A DNA stretch of 64,000 nucleotides from Metasolibacillus sp. (lineage in GTDB: Bacteria; Bacillota; Bacilli; Bacillales_A; Planococcaceae). Of the stretch, positions 1-8,061 are shown piece after piece; within the stretch, counting starts at the first letter, position 1, and the number at the start of each line of letters is the position of its first letter. The position numbers and the translations under genes were made by a program. The notes beneath the pieces are model-generated. The model was not told where the DNA came from, ran no database searches, and saw only the letters and a list, made by a program, of their open reading frames with translations. The stretch spans positions 97,612-161,611 of the forward strand of contig NZ_JAMBIZ010000006.1 in the NCBI RefSeq assembly GCF_025291715.1. Direction: 5' to 3'.

Positions 1-117
1 GCAGACCGCACAGTTGTGATGCTAAATGGTCAAATTATTGAGCATGGCTTAACGGATCAAGTGCTAGAAGACCCGCAGCATGCTTATACACAACAATTAG
101 TGTACTCATTATTATAA
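1..117 (+). CDS. phnK: PhnK C-terminus (C-P lyase ABC-type protein), partial
   Basis: The window opens inside an open frame of 38 codons ending at a TAA at 115-117. The peptide has the end of an ABC ATPase (VVMLNGQIIEHG, then a DPQHAYTQQLV motif typical of the C-terminus of oligopeptide/PhnK-type ATPases). It sits 11 bases before phnM, and phnL follows, so PhnK of the carbon-phosphorus lyase complex is the natural reading. Only the last ~15% is visible, so the assignment rests mostly on context; another ABC ATPase is possible. Confidence 0.7.
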   Translation, partial: ADRTVVMLNGQIIEHGLTDQVLEDPQHAYTQQLVYSLL

Positions 118-128
118 GGGGGCTTTCC

Positions 129-1301
129 ATGTTTGCCATTGTGAACGGAGTAATTGTAACAGAGCAGCAATTTTTATATGACTATGTTGTCTTCATTGAG
201 GGGACAACAATTCAGCAAATTGTCCATCAATCAGAGGCACAATTGGATGGGGTAGAGACGATTGATGCAAATGGTGGTTATGTGTCGCCAGGCTTTGTCG
301 ATATTCATTCGGACTATATTGAAACAATTGTGAGTCCGCGTCCGAATTCAGTAATGAATATGAATATCGGCTTGCGTGAGAGTGAGCGCATTTTAATGAC
401 ACATGGCATTACAACAATTTTCCATTCATTGTCATACTACGGTGATGATAAATATTCACATAAAGCGATTCGCAATCCAGAAAATGTACAGAAGTGTGTT
501 GATGCAATTAGTGCATCACATGACGAGCCACATTTAATTCGCCATCGTCTACATGCACGCTTTGAAATTGATTCAGTGGATCAATTGCAGCAGCTAGAGG
601 AAAATATTTTAGATGGTAAAGTGCATTTGCTGTCATTTATGGATCATACGCCAGGGCAAGGGCAGTATCGTAACTTAGAAATTTATAAAGACATTATGCG
701 CGGCTATCGCACAATGACAGATTACGAGGCAGATACGTTAATTAAAGAACAAATTGATAAGGAAAAAATTACGCTAGAAGATATTGAGCGTCTAAGCCGT
801 CTAGCAATTTCACGCAATATTGCTGTCGCCTCACATGATGATGACGATGTACAAAAGCTCGCACTTGTGCAGTCCTACGGTACGACAATTAGCGAGTTTC
901 CGATTACGTTAGATGTGGCGAAGGAAGCGAAAAGATTAGGGCTACAAACAATTGCAGGTGCACCGAATATTTTATTAGGCGGCTCCCATACAGGTAATTT
1001 AAGTGCAGCAGAGGCAGTTCAAGCGCATGTCATTGATATTATTTGCAGCGATTATTATCCACCAGCTATGCTACACGGTATTTTCGAGCTAGCCAATAAA
1101 TATGAAGAGGATTTGCATGCTTTATTCCAGCTTGTCACAATCAATCCAGCGAGGGCAGTAAATATGGCGCATGAAATTGGCTCCATCGCAGTAGGGAAAA
1201 AGGCAGACATAATTATTATTGAACAAATGGCAGATGGCTATCCTGTTGTAACTTCAACGATTGTTGACGGTAAAGTCATTTTACAAACAAATTATCGATA
1301 A
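129..1301 (+). CDS. phnM: Alpha-D-ribose 1-methylphosphonate 5-triphosphate diphosphatase PhnM
   Basis: PhnM removes pyrophosphate from ribose 1-methylphosphonate 5-triphosphate, giving the substrate of C-P lyase PhnJ. The 390-residue protein has the amidohydrolase fold: metal motif PGFVDIHSDYIE near residues 55-66, later ASHDDDD and the C-terminal VGKKADIIII strand of the composite beta domain. Length is usual for PhnM. It is preceded by a phnK end and followed after 12 bases by phnL, so one operon. ATG start follows an AAGGGGGC stretch at the expected distance. Cytoplasmic. Confidence 0.95.
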   Translation: MFAIVNGVIVTEQQFLYDYVVFIEGTTIQQIVHQSEAQLDGVETIDANGGYVSPGFVDIHSDYIETIVSPRPNSVMNMNIGLRESERILMTHGITTIFHSLSYYGDDKYSHKAIRNPENVQKCVDAISASHDEPHLIRHRLHARFEIDSVDQLQQLEENILDGKVHLLSFMDHTPGQGQYRNLEIYKDIMRGYRTMTDYEADTLIKEQIDKEKITLEDIERLSRLAISRNIAVASHDDDDVQKLALVQSYGTTISEFPITLDVAKEAKRLGLQTIAGAPNILLGGSHTGNLSAAEAVQAHVIDIICSDYYPPAMLHGIFELANKYEEDLHALFQLVTINPARAVNMAHEIGSIAVGKKADIIIIEQMADGYPVVTSTIVDGKVILQTNYR

Positions 1302-1313
1302 GGAGGTGTGGGG

Positions 1314-2009
1314 ATGATTAGCGTAGAAAATTTGCAAAAAAGCTTCACGATTCATCACTTAAATAAAACATTGCCTGCATTGCAAGGCATTTCATTTGAT
1401 GTATCTGAAGGCAGCTTTTTAGGGATTGTTGGTAAGAGTGGTAGTGGGAAATCAACGATTTTAAAAAGTATTTATCGCACATATGAGCCACAAACGGGCA
1501 AGATTTTATTTCAATCTGAGGCGTTTGGTACGATTGATTTAGTACGAGCGACACCGCGCGAAGTTGTTTATTTACGCAAGCATGAAATCGGCTACGTATC
1601 GCAATTTTTAAATGTTATGCCACGTACAACGGCATTGGAGCTAGTAGAGCAATCATTGCTTGATTTAGGCGTATCAAAGTCAGAGGCAACGATGAAGGCA
1701 CAGGAAGCGCTGCGCCATTTTGATATCGATGAGGCGCTGTGGAATAGTTATCCTAATATGTTTTCAGGCGGTGAAAAGCTGCGCTTAAATATCGCCTGCG
1801 CAGTTGTTAAAGAACCACGTTTATTGCTGTTGGATGAGCCGACAGCGAGCCTTGATCAATCGTCCAAATTAAAGGTACGTGAGGCGATAGAAAAGCTGAA
1901 GATGAATGGCACAACGTTAATCGGTATTTTTCATGATTTAAAGTTTATGGAAGGCTTATGTGATAACGTTTTTGAAATGGCGAAAGTACAGGAGAGGGAG
2001 TTAGTATGA
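1314..2009 (+). CDS. phnL: PhnL, ABC-type ATPase-like subunit of the C-P lyase system
   Basis: PhnL belongs to the ABC ATPase superfamily but works with PhnI/G/H in forming the ribose-phosphonate intermediate rather than in transport. Walker [10 protein letters not shown] lies near residues 40-48, the signature [10 protein letters not shown] and Walker [13 protein letters not shown] near 150-180. I start at the ATG at 1314, seven bases after GGAGG (1302-1306); a GTG at 1308 overlaps that site and is unlikely. 231 residues, normal for PhnL. The stop overlaps the start of the next gene. Confidence 0.92.
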   Translation: MISVENLQKSFTIHHLNKTLPALQGISFDVSEGSFLGIVGKSGSGKSTILKSIYRTYEPQTGKILFQSEAFGTIDLVRATPREVVYLRKHEIGYVSQFLNVMPRTTALELVEQSLLDLGVSKSEATMKAQEALRHFDIDEALWNSYPNMFSGGEKLRLNIACAVVKEPRLLLLDEPTASLDQSSKLKVREAIEKLKMNGTTLIGIFHDLKFMEGLCDNVFEMAKVQERELV

Positions 2010-2827
2010 TGAAGGTTGATTTGCATATGCATAGCACATATTCAGATGGCTCCACTACATTAGAAGAGCTATTTCAGCAAGCAAAGGCAGCTGGCTTAAC
2101 GCATATTAGTGTCGTTGATCATGATACGCTTGACCATGTTGAAGAAGGGCAGCAGCTTGCGCAAAAATACGCACTTCATTTTATTCCTGGCATTGAAATT
2201 TCCGCATATGATTTTGAGCGTGGACGCAAGGTGCATATGCTTGGCTATCAATTGCATGGGGAATGTGCGCATATTCGTCAGCTATGTCAACCATTGTTGA
2301 CACGTCGCCATGAGCATACACTCTGGCAATTGCGCCAAATACAGGAGGCTGGCTTTGCGGTTACAGAGGAGCAAGCATGCGAGCGTATTTCTAAAGCTGG
2401 TGTGCTTTACAAGCAGCATATTATGGCTGCTTTAACGACAACTGCTTTTGATTCGAAGGATTATCAAACATTATATAAGTCATTGTTTAAAAATAACGGT
2501 GTAGCAGCAAGTGATATTCGTTATGTCGATGCCTTTGATGCGTTGCATGCGATTAAGGCAGATGGAGGAATTGCAGTTTTAGCACATCCAGGACAGCTCG
2601 ATTCCTATGATATTGCTGAGCAACTAATTGCGGAAGGGCTGGATGGCATTGAGCTTGTACATCCAGACCATAACGAACATGATTATGAACGTATTGTAAT
2701 GATGGCTAACAAGCATGGATTATTGATGACAGGTGGCTCTGATTTCCATGGTCGTTATGGGATAGAAGTGACGCTTGGTAAGCATATTATGCAGCATTTA
2801 CACATCCCAAGCTTTGTAAATGCTTAG
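2006..2827 (+). CDS. PHP-domain phosphoesterase, probable PhnPP-type cyclic phosphate hydrolase
   Basis: PHP (polymerase and histidinol phosphatase) metallo-hydrolase of 273 residues. Metal motifs are [11 protein letters not shown] (residues 4-14), [21 protein letters not shown] and SDFHG near the end. C-P lyase produces 5-phosphoribosyl 1,2-cyclic phosphate; E. coli removes it with PhnP, a metallo-beta-lactamase fold enzyme, while a PHP protein (PhnPP of Eggerthella lenta) does so in some bacteria. Position inside the phn operon, overlapping the phnL stop, makes that role likely here, but the substrate is inferred. Two adjacent ATGs (2006, 2009) are both possible starts. Confidence 0.8.
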   Translation: MMKVDLHMHSTYSDGSTTLEELFQQAKAAGLTHISVVDHDTLDHVEEGQQLAQKYALHFIPGIEISAYDFERGRKVHMLGYQLHGECAHIRQLCQPLLTRRHEHTLWQLRQIQEAGFAVTEEQACERISKAGVLYKQHIMAALTTTAFDSKDYQTLYKSLFKNNGVAASDIRYVDAFDALHAIKADGGIAVLAHPGQLDSYDIAEQLIAEGLDGIELVHPDHNEHDYERIVMMANKHGLLMTGGSDFHGRYGIEVTLGKHIMQHLHIPSFVNA

Positions 2828-2937
2828 TTAATGATTATTAAGAAATAGGATAACTACTTTTATTATTGGTGAATTATGATTAAATGTTGCATGTAGAGCA
2901 AGTCTACTAAATTTTGAGCAGAAAAAAGGAGAGTAAC

Positions 2938-3975
2938 ATGAGCAAAAAATTGGTTTTACTAATGACAATGATTTTATGTGCAATTTTTCTAGCTGCTTGT
3001 AATTCAGAGGAAGGTGCAGCAAATGCTAAATCGAATGATCCGTTAGTGATGGTTTGGTATCCAAATGAATCTGGCTCTGAAATGGCAGGCGCACGCGATG
3101 CATTTGGCAAAATCTTTGAGGAAGCAACAGGTCGCAAAGTCGAGCAAAAATTAACGACAGATTATGCGATTGCGATTGAATCGATTGCAAGTGGCAATGC
3201 ACAAGTCGCATTCATGGGCCCGCAAGGCTATATTGAAGCGAACAATAAAAGCGCAGATGTGCAACCAATTGTTGTGCCTTCTGGTAGTTCAGGAACATTA
3301 GAAGACGCAGTTTATTATAGCTGGTTAGCAGTACCAAAGGATAAAGCGGATGAATATAAAGTAAATGGCGAATTTGCAATTGATACAATTGCAGGCAAAA
3401 AATTCTCATTCGTATCTGCATCGTCGACATCAGGCTTTAAAGTACCATCTAGCTCTATTATTGCTCATTTTACAAAACAAGATGCTTATAAAGCATTAAC
3501 ACAAGACGATTTAATCGAGGCAAATGCGTTATTCCCCGAAGTATTGTTTGGTGATTCTCATCAAGGGTCAGCGGTGAATATGATTATGGGGCGCGCAGAT
3601 GTGGCGGCTTTCTGTGACACATGTGTTTCAGCATATGTTGACCTAGTAGAAGGAGAAGCGAATACAGCAGGAGCGGTTTACCGTGTCAAAGATGACGCAG
3701 CAGCGCCATTTAATAATTTGCCAGGTGAAGAATTTGTATTGATTTCTGCAACGCCTGTATTAAACTCACCATTCGTAGTAAATACGTCTGCGTTGACAGA
3801 GGAAGAAATTACGAAATTAACAGAGCTGCTAATTTCTGATGAAACTACAAATGACCCGACAATTTTCGTACCAAAAGATTCAGGAGAGATTGGGCTATTT
3901 TATAAATCAGGAGACGAGCGCTTTGTCAAAGTAGAGGATGCTTGGTTTGATCCGATTCGGAAGTTATCTGAATAA
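2938..3975 (+). CDS. phnD: Phosphonate ABC transporter substrate-binding lipoprotein PhnD
   Basis: Extracellular lipoprotein that captures phosphonates. The signal peptide ends in the lipobox LAAC (Cys about residue 21). Family motifs follow: VMVWYPNESG, ARDAFGKIFEEATGRKV, and the GDSHQGSAVNMIMGRADVAAFCD region. The ATG at 2938 has AAAGGAG at -8; an in-frame TTG 24 bases upstream lies before that site and is rejected. 345 residues. It is 110 bases after the PHP gene, so it may have its own promoter, and it is followed by a weak terminator-like hairpin before phnC. Confidence 0.93.
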   Translation: MSKKLVLLMTMILCAIFLAACNSEEGAANAKSNDPLVMVWYPNESGSEMAGARDAFGKIFEEATGRKVEQKLTTDYAIAIESIASGNAQVAFMGPQGYIEANNKSADVQPIVVPSGSSGTLEDAVYYSWLAVPKDKADEYKVNGEFAIDTIAGKKFSFVSASSTSGFKVPSSSIIAHFTKQDAYKALTQDDLIEANALFPEVLFGDSHQGSAVNMIMGRADVAAFCDTCVSAYVDLVEGEANTAGAVYRVKDDAAAPFNNLPGEEFVLISATPVLNSPFVVNTSALTEEEITKLTELLISDETTNDPTIFVPKDSGEIGLFYKSGDERFVKVEDAWFDPIRKLSE

Positions 3976-3987
3976 AGTGAATGAACA

Positions 3988-4020
3988 GGGTGTCTGAAAA
4001 GCTTTTTAGACGCCCTTTTA
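3988..4020 (+). terminator. Weak hairpin between phnD and phnC
   Basis: Eight-base stem GGGTGTCT/AGACGCCC (one G-U pair) with a 12-base loop, followed by only a short TTTTA. It probably attenuates or stabilises the 3' end of phnD message, giving more binding protein than transporter, as is common for lipoprotein genes placed before ATPase and permease. Confidence 0.5.
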
Positions 4021-4045
4021 TCGAAAATAGAAAGGGAGAGCATTG

Positions 4046-4876
4046 ATGTCAACAATTACGTTAGAGCGTCCAATAAAGCAAGCGATGATGAAAGAAGCAC
4101 CTATTGCTACCGAGACAGTATTAGAATTGCGCAATATAGCGAAAAGCTATGATATGAAAACACTGATTATTCAAGATATTGATTTGCAGTTAAAGCAAGG
4201 TGAATTTGTATCGATTATTGGTCCATCAGGCGCAGGGAAATCAACATTGCTACGTTGCATTAATCGCATGATTGAGCCAACGAGTGGGGACATCCTTTTT
4301 GATGGAATGAATATTACGCAATTAAATAAAGCATCATTACGCAAACAGCGTACCAAAATTGGCATGGTGTTTCAGCATTATAATTTAGTTTCGCGTCTAA
4401 CTGTATTTGAAAATGTATTGCATGGTCGCTTTGGTTATAAATCGACATTGCAAGGTATTTTAGGCCTGTATACAGAGGAAGAAAAAATGCTTGCATTGTC
4501 CATTTTAGAAAAGCTTGGTATGAAGGAGCATGTTTATAAGCGCTGCGACCAGTTAAGCGGTGGACAAAAACAGCGTGTTGGTATTGCGCGAGCGCTAGTA
4601 CAGCAACCGAAATTGCTATTATGTGATGAGCCGATTGCATCGCTTGATCCAAACTCCTCAAAGGTCATTATGGATCATTTAAAGGAAATTTCTCAATCGA
4701 TGGGCATTACAGTGCTTGTAAATTTACACCAAGTAGATGTAGCGTTGAAATATTCGGATCGTATCATTGGTTTAAATCGCGGCTCGAAATTGTTTGACGA
4801 TCTACCAAAACGCTTAAGCCAAATGGATATTCACGCAATTTACGGCGCAGAAGTCGATGAACTTATTTTTGAATAG
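4046..4876 (+). CDS. phnC: Phosphonate ABC transporter ATPase PhnC
   Basis: ATPase subunit of the phosphonate importer. Walker A GPSGAGKST, Q-loop VFQHYNLV, signature LSGGQKQRVGIARAL and Walker B LLLCDEPIASLDP are all intact. It carries about 28 residues before the usual start of PhnC homology (VLELRNIAKSY). The ATG at 4046 is seven bases after GGGAG; a TTG three bases earlier is the alternative. 276 residues. Eighteen bases separate it from the first permease gene. Confidence 0.94.
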   Translation: MSTITLERPIKQAMMKEAPIATETVLELRNIAKSYDMKTLIIQDIDLQLKQGEFVSIIGPSGAGKSTLLRCINRMIEPTSGDILFDGMNITQLNKASLRKQRTKIGMVFQHYNLVSRLTVFENVLHGRFGYKSTLQGILGLYTEEEKMLALSILEKLGMKEHVYKRCDQLSGGQKQRVGIARALVQQPKLLLCDEPIASLDPNSSKVIMDHLKEISQSMGITVLVNLHQVDVALKYSDRIIGLNRGSKLFDDLPKRLSQMDIHAIYGAEVDELIFE

Positions 4877-4894
4877 GGTTAGGCGGAGGAAACA

Positions 4895-5683
4895 ATGACA
4901 ACACGCAATTTTTTAAGAATGAAAAAATGGAAGATGACAGGCATTATTATGTTGTTATTAGTAATCACATATGGCTCTTCGATGGTAACAAATTTTAATA
5001 TATGGCAAGGTGTAAAATCTGTGTCAGGAACGATTACATGGATTATGACTAATTTAATACCGGATGCAGAGGCGATGGCAAATTTACCGAAAGTGTTATC
5101 CCGCTTATGGGAAACGATTGTTTTATCAGTCATCGCATCGACAACTGCTGCGGTTTTTGCTTTCTTTTTTGCTATCTTCGGCTCTAAAACGACACAACTG
5201 AATCGTCCTTTAGCCTTTTGTACGCGTTTAATTGCTTCAATTTTTCGTAATATTCCTGTTGTAGCATGGGCGCTAGTGCTTGTTATTTCATTTGGTCATA
5301 ATGTCGTGACAGGCTATTTCGCTCTTTTTATTTCAACATTTGGGACGTTAGTGCGGATGTTTGTAGAAACGATTGATGAAGCAAGCGCAGATGGGGTTGA
5401 GGCTTTGAATGCGACAGGTGCTACGTATTTTCAAATGGTTTTTAAAGGTGTTTTACCAGATACAATGCCTCAAATGCTTAGCTGGCTCTTTTATATGATT
5501 GAAACGAATATACGCAGTGCCACATTGATTGGTTTATTAACAGGAACGGGCATAGGTTATTTATTCGACCTACACTATAAGCGATTAGACTATGGCATGC
5601 TTGGATTAATTACATTATCCATTATTGTTATTGTCATCGCGATTGAGTTTACATCGAATAAAGTAAGGAGGATGATTTTATAA
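4895..5683 (+). CDS. phnE: Phosphonate ABC transporter permease PhnE (first)
   Basis: Membrane permease of 262 residues with about six hydrophobic segments and the conserved cytoplasmic EAA-like loop (VEALNATGATYFQMVFKGVLP) that contacts PhnC. RBS GGCGGAGG sits just before the ATG. Its TAA overlaps the ATG of the next permease gene by one base, implying coupled translation. The pair forms the heteromeric channel known in many Gram-positive PhnCDE1E2 systems. Confidence 0.93.
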   Translation: MTTRNFLRMKKWKMTGIIMLLLVITYGSSMVTNFNIWQGVKSVSGTITWIMTNLIPDAEAMANLPKVLSRLWETIVLSVIASTTAAVFAFFFAIFGSKTTQLNRPLAFCTRLIASIFRNIPVVAWALVLVISFGHNVVTGYFALFISTFGTLVRMFVETIDEASADGVEALNATGATYFQMVFKGVLPDTMPQMLSWLFYMIETNIRSATLIGLLTGTGIGYLFDLHYKRLDYGMLGLITLSIIVIVIAIEFTSNKVRRMIL

Positions 5684-6525
5684 TGACACAAGCATCTTTG
5701 CTGCAAGGCATTCATATGAAAAATGGCAAAATTAAAACACGCACATTGACAAAGGCGACTGTTACTGTGCGAGCTGTCATTATATTTTTATCGATCTTTA
5801 CATTCGTCGGTCCTTTTTTATTAAAGTATGCAGCGATTGATTGGCCAACAGCGATTGTCTATACATTAGATAATTTAAAGATGATGTTTTTACAGCCTGC
5901 CTTTAATCAAATTACGTTTAGTACAGCAATAACGCAAATTTTAATTACCCTCTCCTTAGCTTTTTTGGCAACGATACTGGGGGCAGTTCTGTCCTTTTTC
6001 TTAGCGATTAGCACAGCAAAAAATTTAGCACCCGCAAGTCTATCCAATGCAATCATTGCATTTAATTCGGTCATTCGTGCAGTACCGACAGTGCTTTGGG
6101 TATTAATTTTTGCTATTGTCGCAGGACTTGGTGCTGTAGCGGCAGTACTTGGGATGATGTTGCATACAATGGCTTATTTAACGAAGGCTTATGCGGAGTC
6201 CTTTGAGGAAATTGAGGAGGGTACAATTGAGGCATTGCGCGCAGCTGGTGCCAATTGGTGGCATATTATTTTCCATTGCGTTGTGCCACAATCAGCTTCT
6301 TATCTCGTATCATGGACGTTTTTACGCTTTGAAACGAACTATGGTGTTGCGATTGCGATGGGAGCAGCGGCAGCAGCAGGGGGAATTGGCTTTGAGCTCT
6401 TTATGTCCTCAAGCTTCTATTATGACTTACATGAGGTCGGTATGATTACGTATTGTGCGCTAATTGTAGCGATTGTGCTAGAAGTAATGGCATTGCAAAT
6501 AAAAAAGTATTTGACGACACATTAA
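5683..6525 (+). CDS. phnE2: Phosphonate ABC transporter permease PhnE (second)
   Basis: Second permease of the importer, 280 residues, with about six membrane segments and an EAA-like loop (EALRAAGANWWHIIFHCVVP). It starts with the ATG overlapping the previous stop codon (TAATG). It is the last gene of the phosphonate operon and is followed by a strong terminator. About 30 polar N-terminal residues precede the first membrane segment. Confidence 0.93.
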   Translation: MTQASLLQGIHMKNGKIKTRTLTKATVTVRAVIIFLSIFTFVGPFLLKYAAIDWPTAIVYTLDNLKMMFLQPAFNQITFSTAITQILITLSLAFLATILGAVLSFFLAISTAKNLAPASLSNAIIAFNSVIRAVPTVLWVLIFAIVAGLGAVAAVLGMMLHTMAYLTKAYAESFEEIEEGTIEALRAAGANWWHIIFHCVVPQSASYLVSWTFLRFETNYGVAIAMGAAAAAGGIGFELFMSSSFYYDLHEVGMITYCALIVAIVLEVMALQIKKYLTTH

Positions 6526-6529
6526 TACG

Positions 6530-6567
6530 AAAAAAGTGAAACCAGATCGATACGGTTTCACTTTTTT
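6530..6567 (+). terminator. Rho-independent terminator of the phosphonate operon
   Basis: Perfect 14-base stem (AAAAAAGTGAAACC / GGTTTCACTTTTTT) with a 10-base loop, the right arm itself supplying the T tract. It begins five bases after the phnE2 stop. Confidence 0.9.
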
Positions 6568-6583
6568 GGCCCTAAAATAATGA

Positions 6584-6688
6584 TTCGCACATAAACGGAG
6601 AAGTTTCGCACGCAAGGAATCAAAATTCGAACATTATACGATACTTTTTGCACGTGAGTAGCTAAATTTCGCACATAAAGTGTGTTTT
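6584..6688. repeat. Five degenerate direct repeats with exact 21-bp period
   Basis: The core TTCGCAC (variants TTCGAAC, TTTGCAC) begins at 6584, 6605, 6626, 6647 and 6668, each exactly 21 bases apart; the remaining 14 bases of each unit differ. The first and fifth units share TTCGCACATAAA. The array fills the space between the phn terminator and the stop codon of the minus-strand gene at 6687. No coding sense is apparent. Confidence 0.85.
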
Positions 6689-6941
6689 ACCAAAAGAACA
6701 GTGATGCTAAAGCAATACCTGCGATGGCACCAATTGCGATACCGTAACCAAAGCCAGGGCGTGGTCCCCAGCCCCAATAGCCTAGGCGATAGCCACCGAA
6801 TCCTCGATCAGGCTCCAGCCAAACCATTTTGCGATCGACATTTGTAATGCGTCCTACGTGTACACGCCCGTCTGTGTCTGTAATGCGAACTCTTTTCCCT
6901 TGATACTGACAGCATAAATCATACATTTCTGCTCTACCCAT
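6687..6941 (-). CDS. Small conserved-looking protein with glycine/aromatic-rich hydrophobic tail
   Basis: 84 residues. The N-terminal half (YQGKRVRITDTDGRVHVGRI, then VDRKMVWLEPD) looks like a small beta-barrel of SH3/Sm type with a GRVHVGRIT strand pattern; the C-terminal half is rich in G, Y, W and F and ends in one hydrophobic helix (IAIGAIAGIALASLFFW). I chose the ATG at 6941 because AAAGGAGG lies seven bases upstream; an upstream in-frame ATG at 6971 lacks a site. Similar short proteins are common in Bacillaceae, but I cannot name a function. Surface or spore association is only a guess. Confidence 0.7.
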   Translation of the reverse strand: MGRAEMYDLCCQYQGKRVRITDTDGRVHVGRITNVDRKMVWLEPDRGFGGYRLGYWGWGPRPGFGYGIAIGAIAGIALASLFFW

Positions 6942-7032
6942 ATTTGTCCCTCCTTTTCCCATGTCATACACCTTAATATATGTAGGGAAAATTGATAGAC
7001 ATAAGTTAGTTGACTATGTAAAATCCCAATAT

Positions 7033-7058
7033 AAAAGCTTTGGCTAGCCAAAGCTTTT
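7033..7058 (-). terminator. Palindrome at the end of the 53-residue ORF
   Basis: Perfect 13+13 base palindrome (AAAAGCTTTGGCT / AGCCAAAGCTTTT) directly at the stop codon of the small minus-strand gene. The T-rich arm ends make it a plausible terminator in either direction, although with no loop bases the actual hairpin would open a few central pairs. Confidence 0.55.
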
Positions 7059-7218
7059 AATTACTACTCGTATATTTATTATCACCGACTAAATAATTTG
7101 CATCCTCACTAGCTTTATGAGAAGAAGGGTGGTTTTTTAATCGTTGATTGCGCTTCTCCACATAAATGCCTAGCCCTATGATGAAAGACAATAAAGAAAA
7201 GACAAATGCATAAAACAT
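7057..7218 (-). CDS. Small single-pass membrane protein (53 aa)
   Basis: An open frame of 53 codons. Residues 1-20 form a hydrophobic helix (MFYAFVFSLLSFIIGLGIYV) followed by a basic stretch EKRNQRLKNH and a polar tail ending DNKYTSSN, giving an N-out/C-in topology. AAAGGGGG lies seven bases before the ATG and a palindromic terminator follows. No function recognised. It lies 30 bases after the end of the siderophore ATPase gene and may be cotranscribed with it. Confidence 0.6.
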   Translation of the reverse strand: MFYAFVFSLLSFIIGLGIYVEKRNQRLKNHPSSHKASEDANYLVGDNKYTSSN

Positions 7219-7248
7219 AGTAGTCCCCCTTTAGTTTCCTATTTTCAT

Positions 7249-8061
7249 TTAGTATATGGCATTTTCAGAATGATAGCGACCAATAGGAACGATTAACGGT
7301 GTTTTGGAAACTGGATCTTCGATAACTGTGCTTTCTAAATCAAAGGTTTCCTTGATCAGTTCGCTAGTCACAATCTCCTTTGGTACACCCTCTGCAAGCA
7401 AGCGCCCATTTTTTAAAGCAAATAGGTAGTCTGCATAGCGGGCGGATAAGTTAATATCATGTAGCACCATAACAATTGTCGTTCCATATTTTAAGTTTAA
7501 CTCTGTTAATAAATCTAAAATTTCCACTTGGTACGTAATATCTAAAAATGTTGTTGGTTCGTCTAAAAATAAAATATCGGTTTGCTGTGCTAAAGCCATC
7601 GCAATCCATACGCGTTGACGCTGACCACCTGATAATTCATCAATATTGCGGTCAGCGAATTCTGTAATTTTCATCATTTCTAAAGCCTCAGCAACAGCCT
7701 CATAATCTTGCTTTGACCAGCCTTTAAACAATGTTTGATGAGGAAAGCGTCCACGCCCCACTAAATCAGCCACTGTAATCCCTTCTGGTACGACAGGGGA
7801 TTGTGGTAAAAGCCCTAATACGCGTGCTAATTGCTTTGGCGGCATTTGATGAATCGACTTACCATCAAGTACAGCTTGCCCGTCTGTTGGCTTAATCAAG
7901 CGCGCCATTGTTTTTAACAATGTGGATTTACCACAGCCATTTGCCCCAATAATAATGCTTATTTTATTGCTAGGAATCGCGATGCTAACATCTTCTAAAA
8001 TGGTTTTATGCTCATAGCCTGATGTGATATGTTCAGCTAGAAGTGTATGTGTTGCTTTCAT
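7249..8061 (-). CDS. Ferric siderophore ABC transporter ATPase (FecE/FhuC family)
   Basis: ATPase of an iron-siderophore importer, 270 residues: Walker A GANGCGKST near residue 40, signature ELSGGQRQRVWIAMAL, Walker B ILFLDEPTTFLDI, H-loop VLHDINLSARYAD. The last gene of a four-gene minus-strand operon; its ATG overlaps the stop of the upstream permease by one base. RBS AAGGGAG. The siderophore cannot be told from sequence; catecholate, citrate or hydroxamate types all use this family. Confidence 0.92.
   Translation of the reverse strand: MKATHTLLAEHITSGYEHKTILEDVSIAIPSNKISIIIGANGCGKSTLLKTMARLIKPTDGQAVLDGKSIHQMPPKQLARVLGLLPQSPVVPEGITVADLVGRGRFPHQTLFKGWSKQDYEAVAEALEMMKITEFADRNIDELSGGQRQRVWIAMALAQQTDILFLDEPTTFLDITYQVEILDLLTELNLKYGTTIVMVLHDINLSARYADYLFALKNGRLLAEGVPKEIVTSELIKETFDLESTVIEDPVSKTPLIVPIGRYHSENAIY

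Noticed and set aside
6584..6688. CRISPR array
   Set aside because: The period is only 21 bp with a 7-bp core and there are no cas genes; repeats are far too short and too degenerate.
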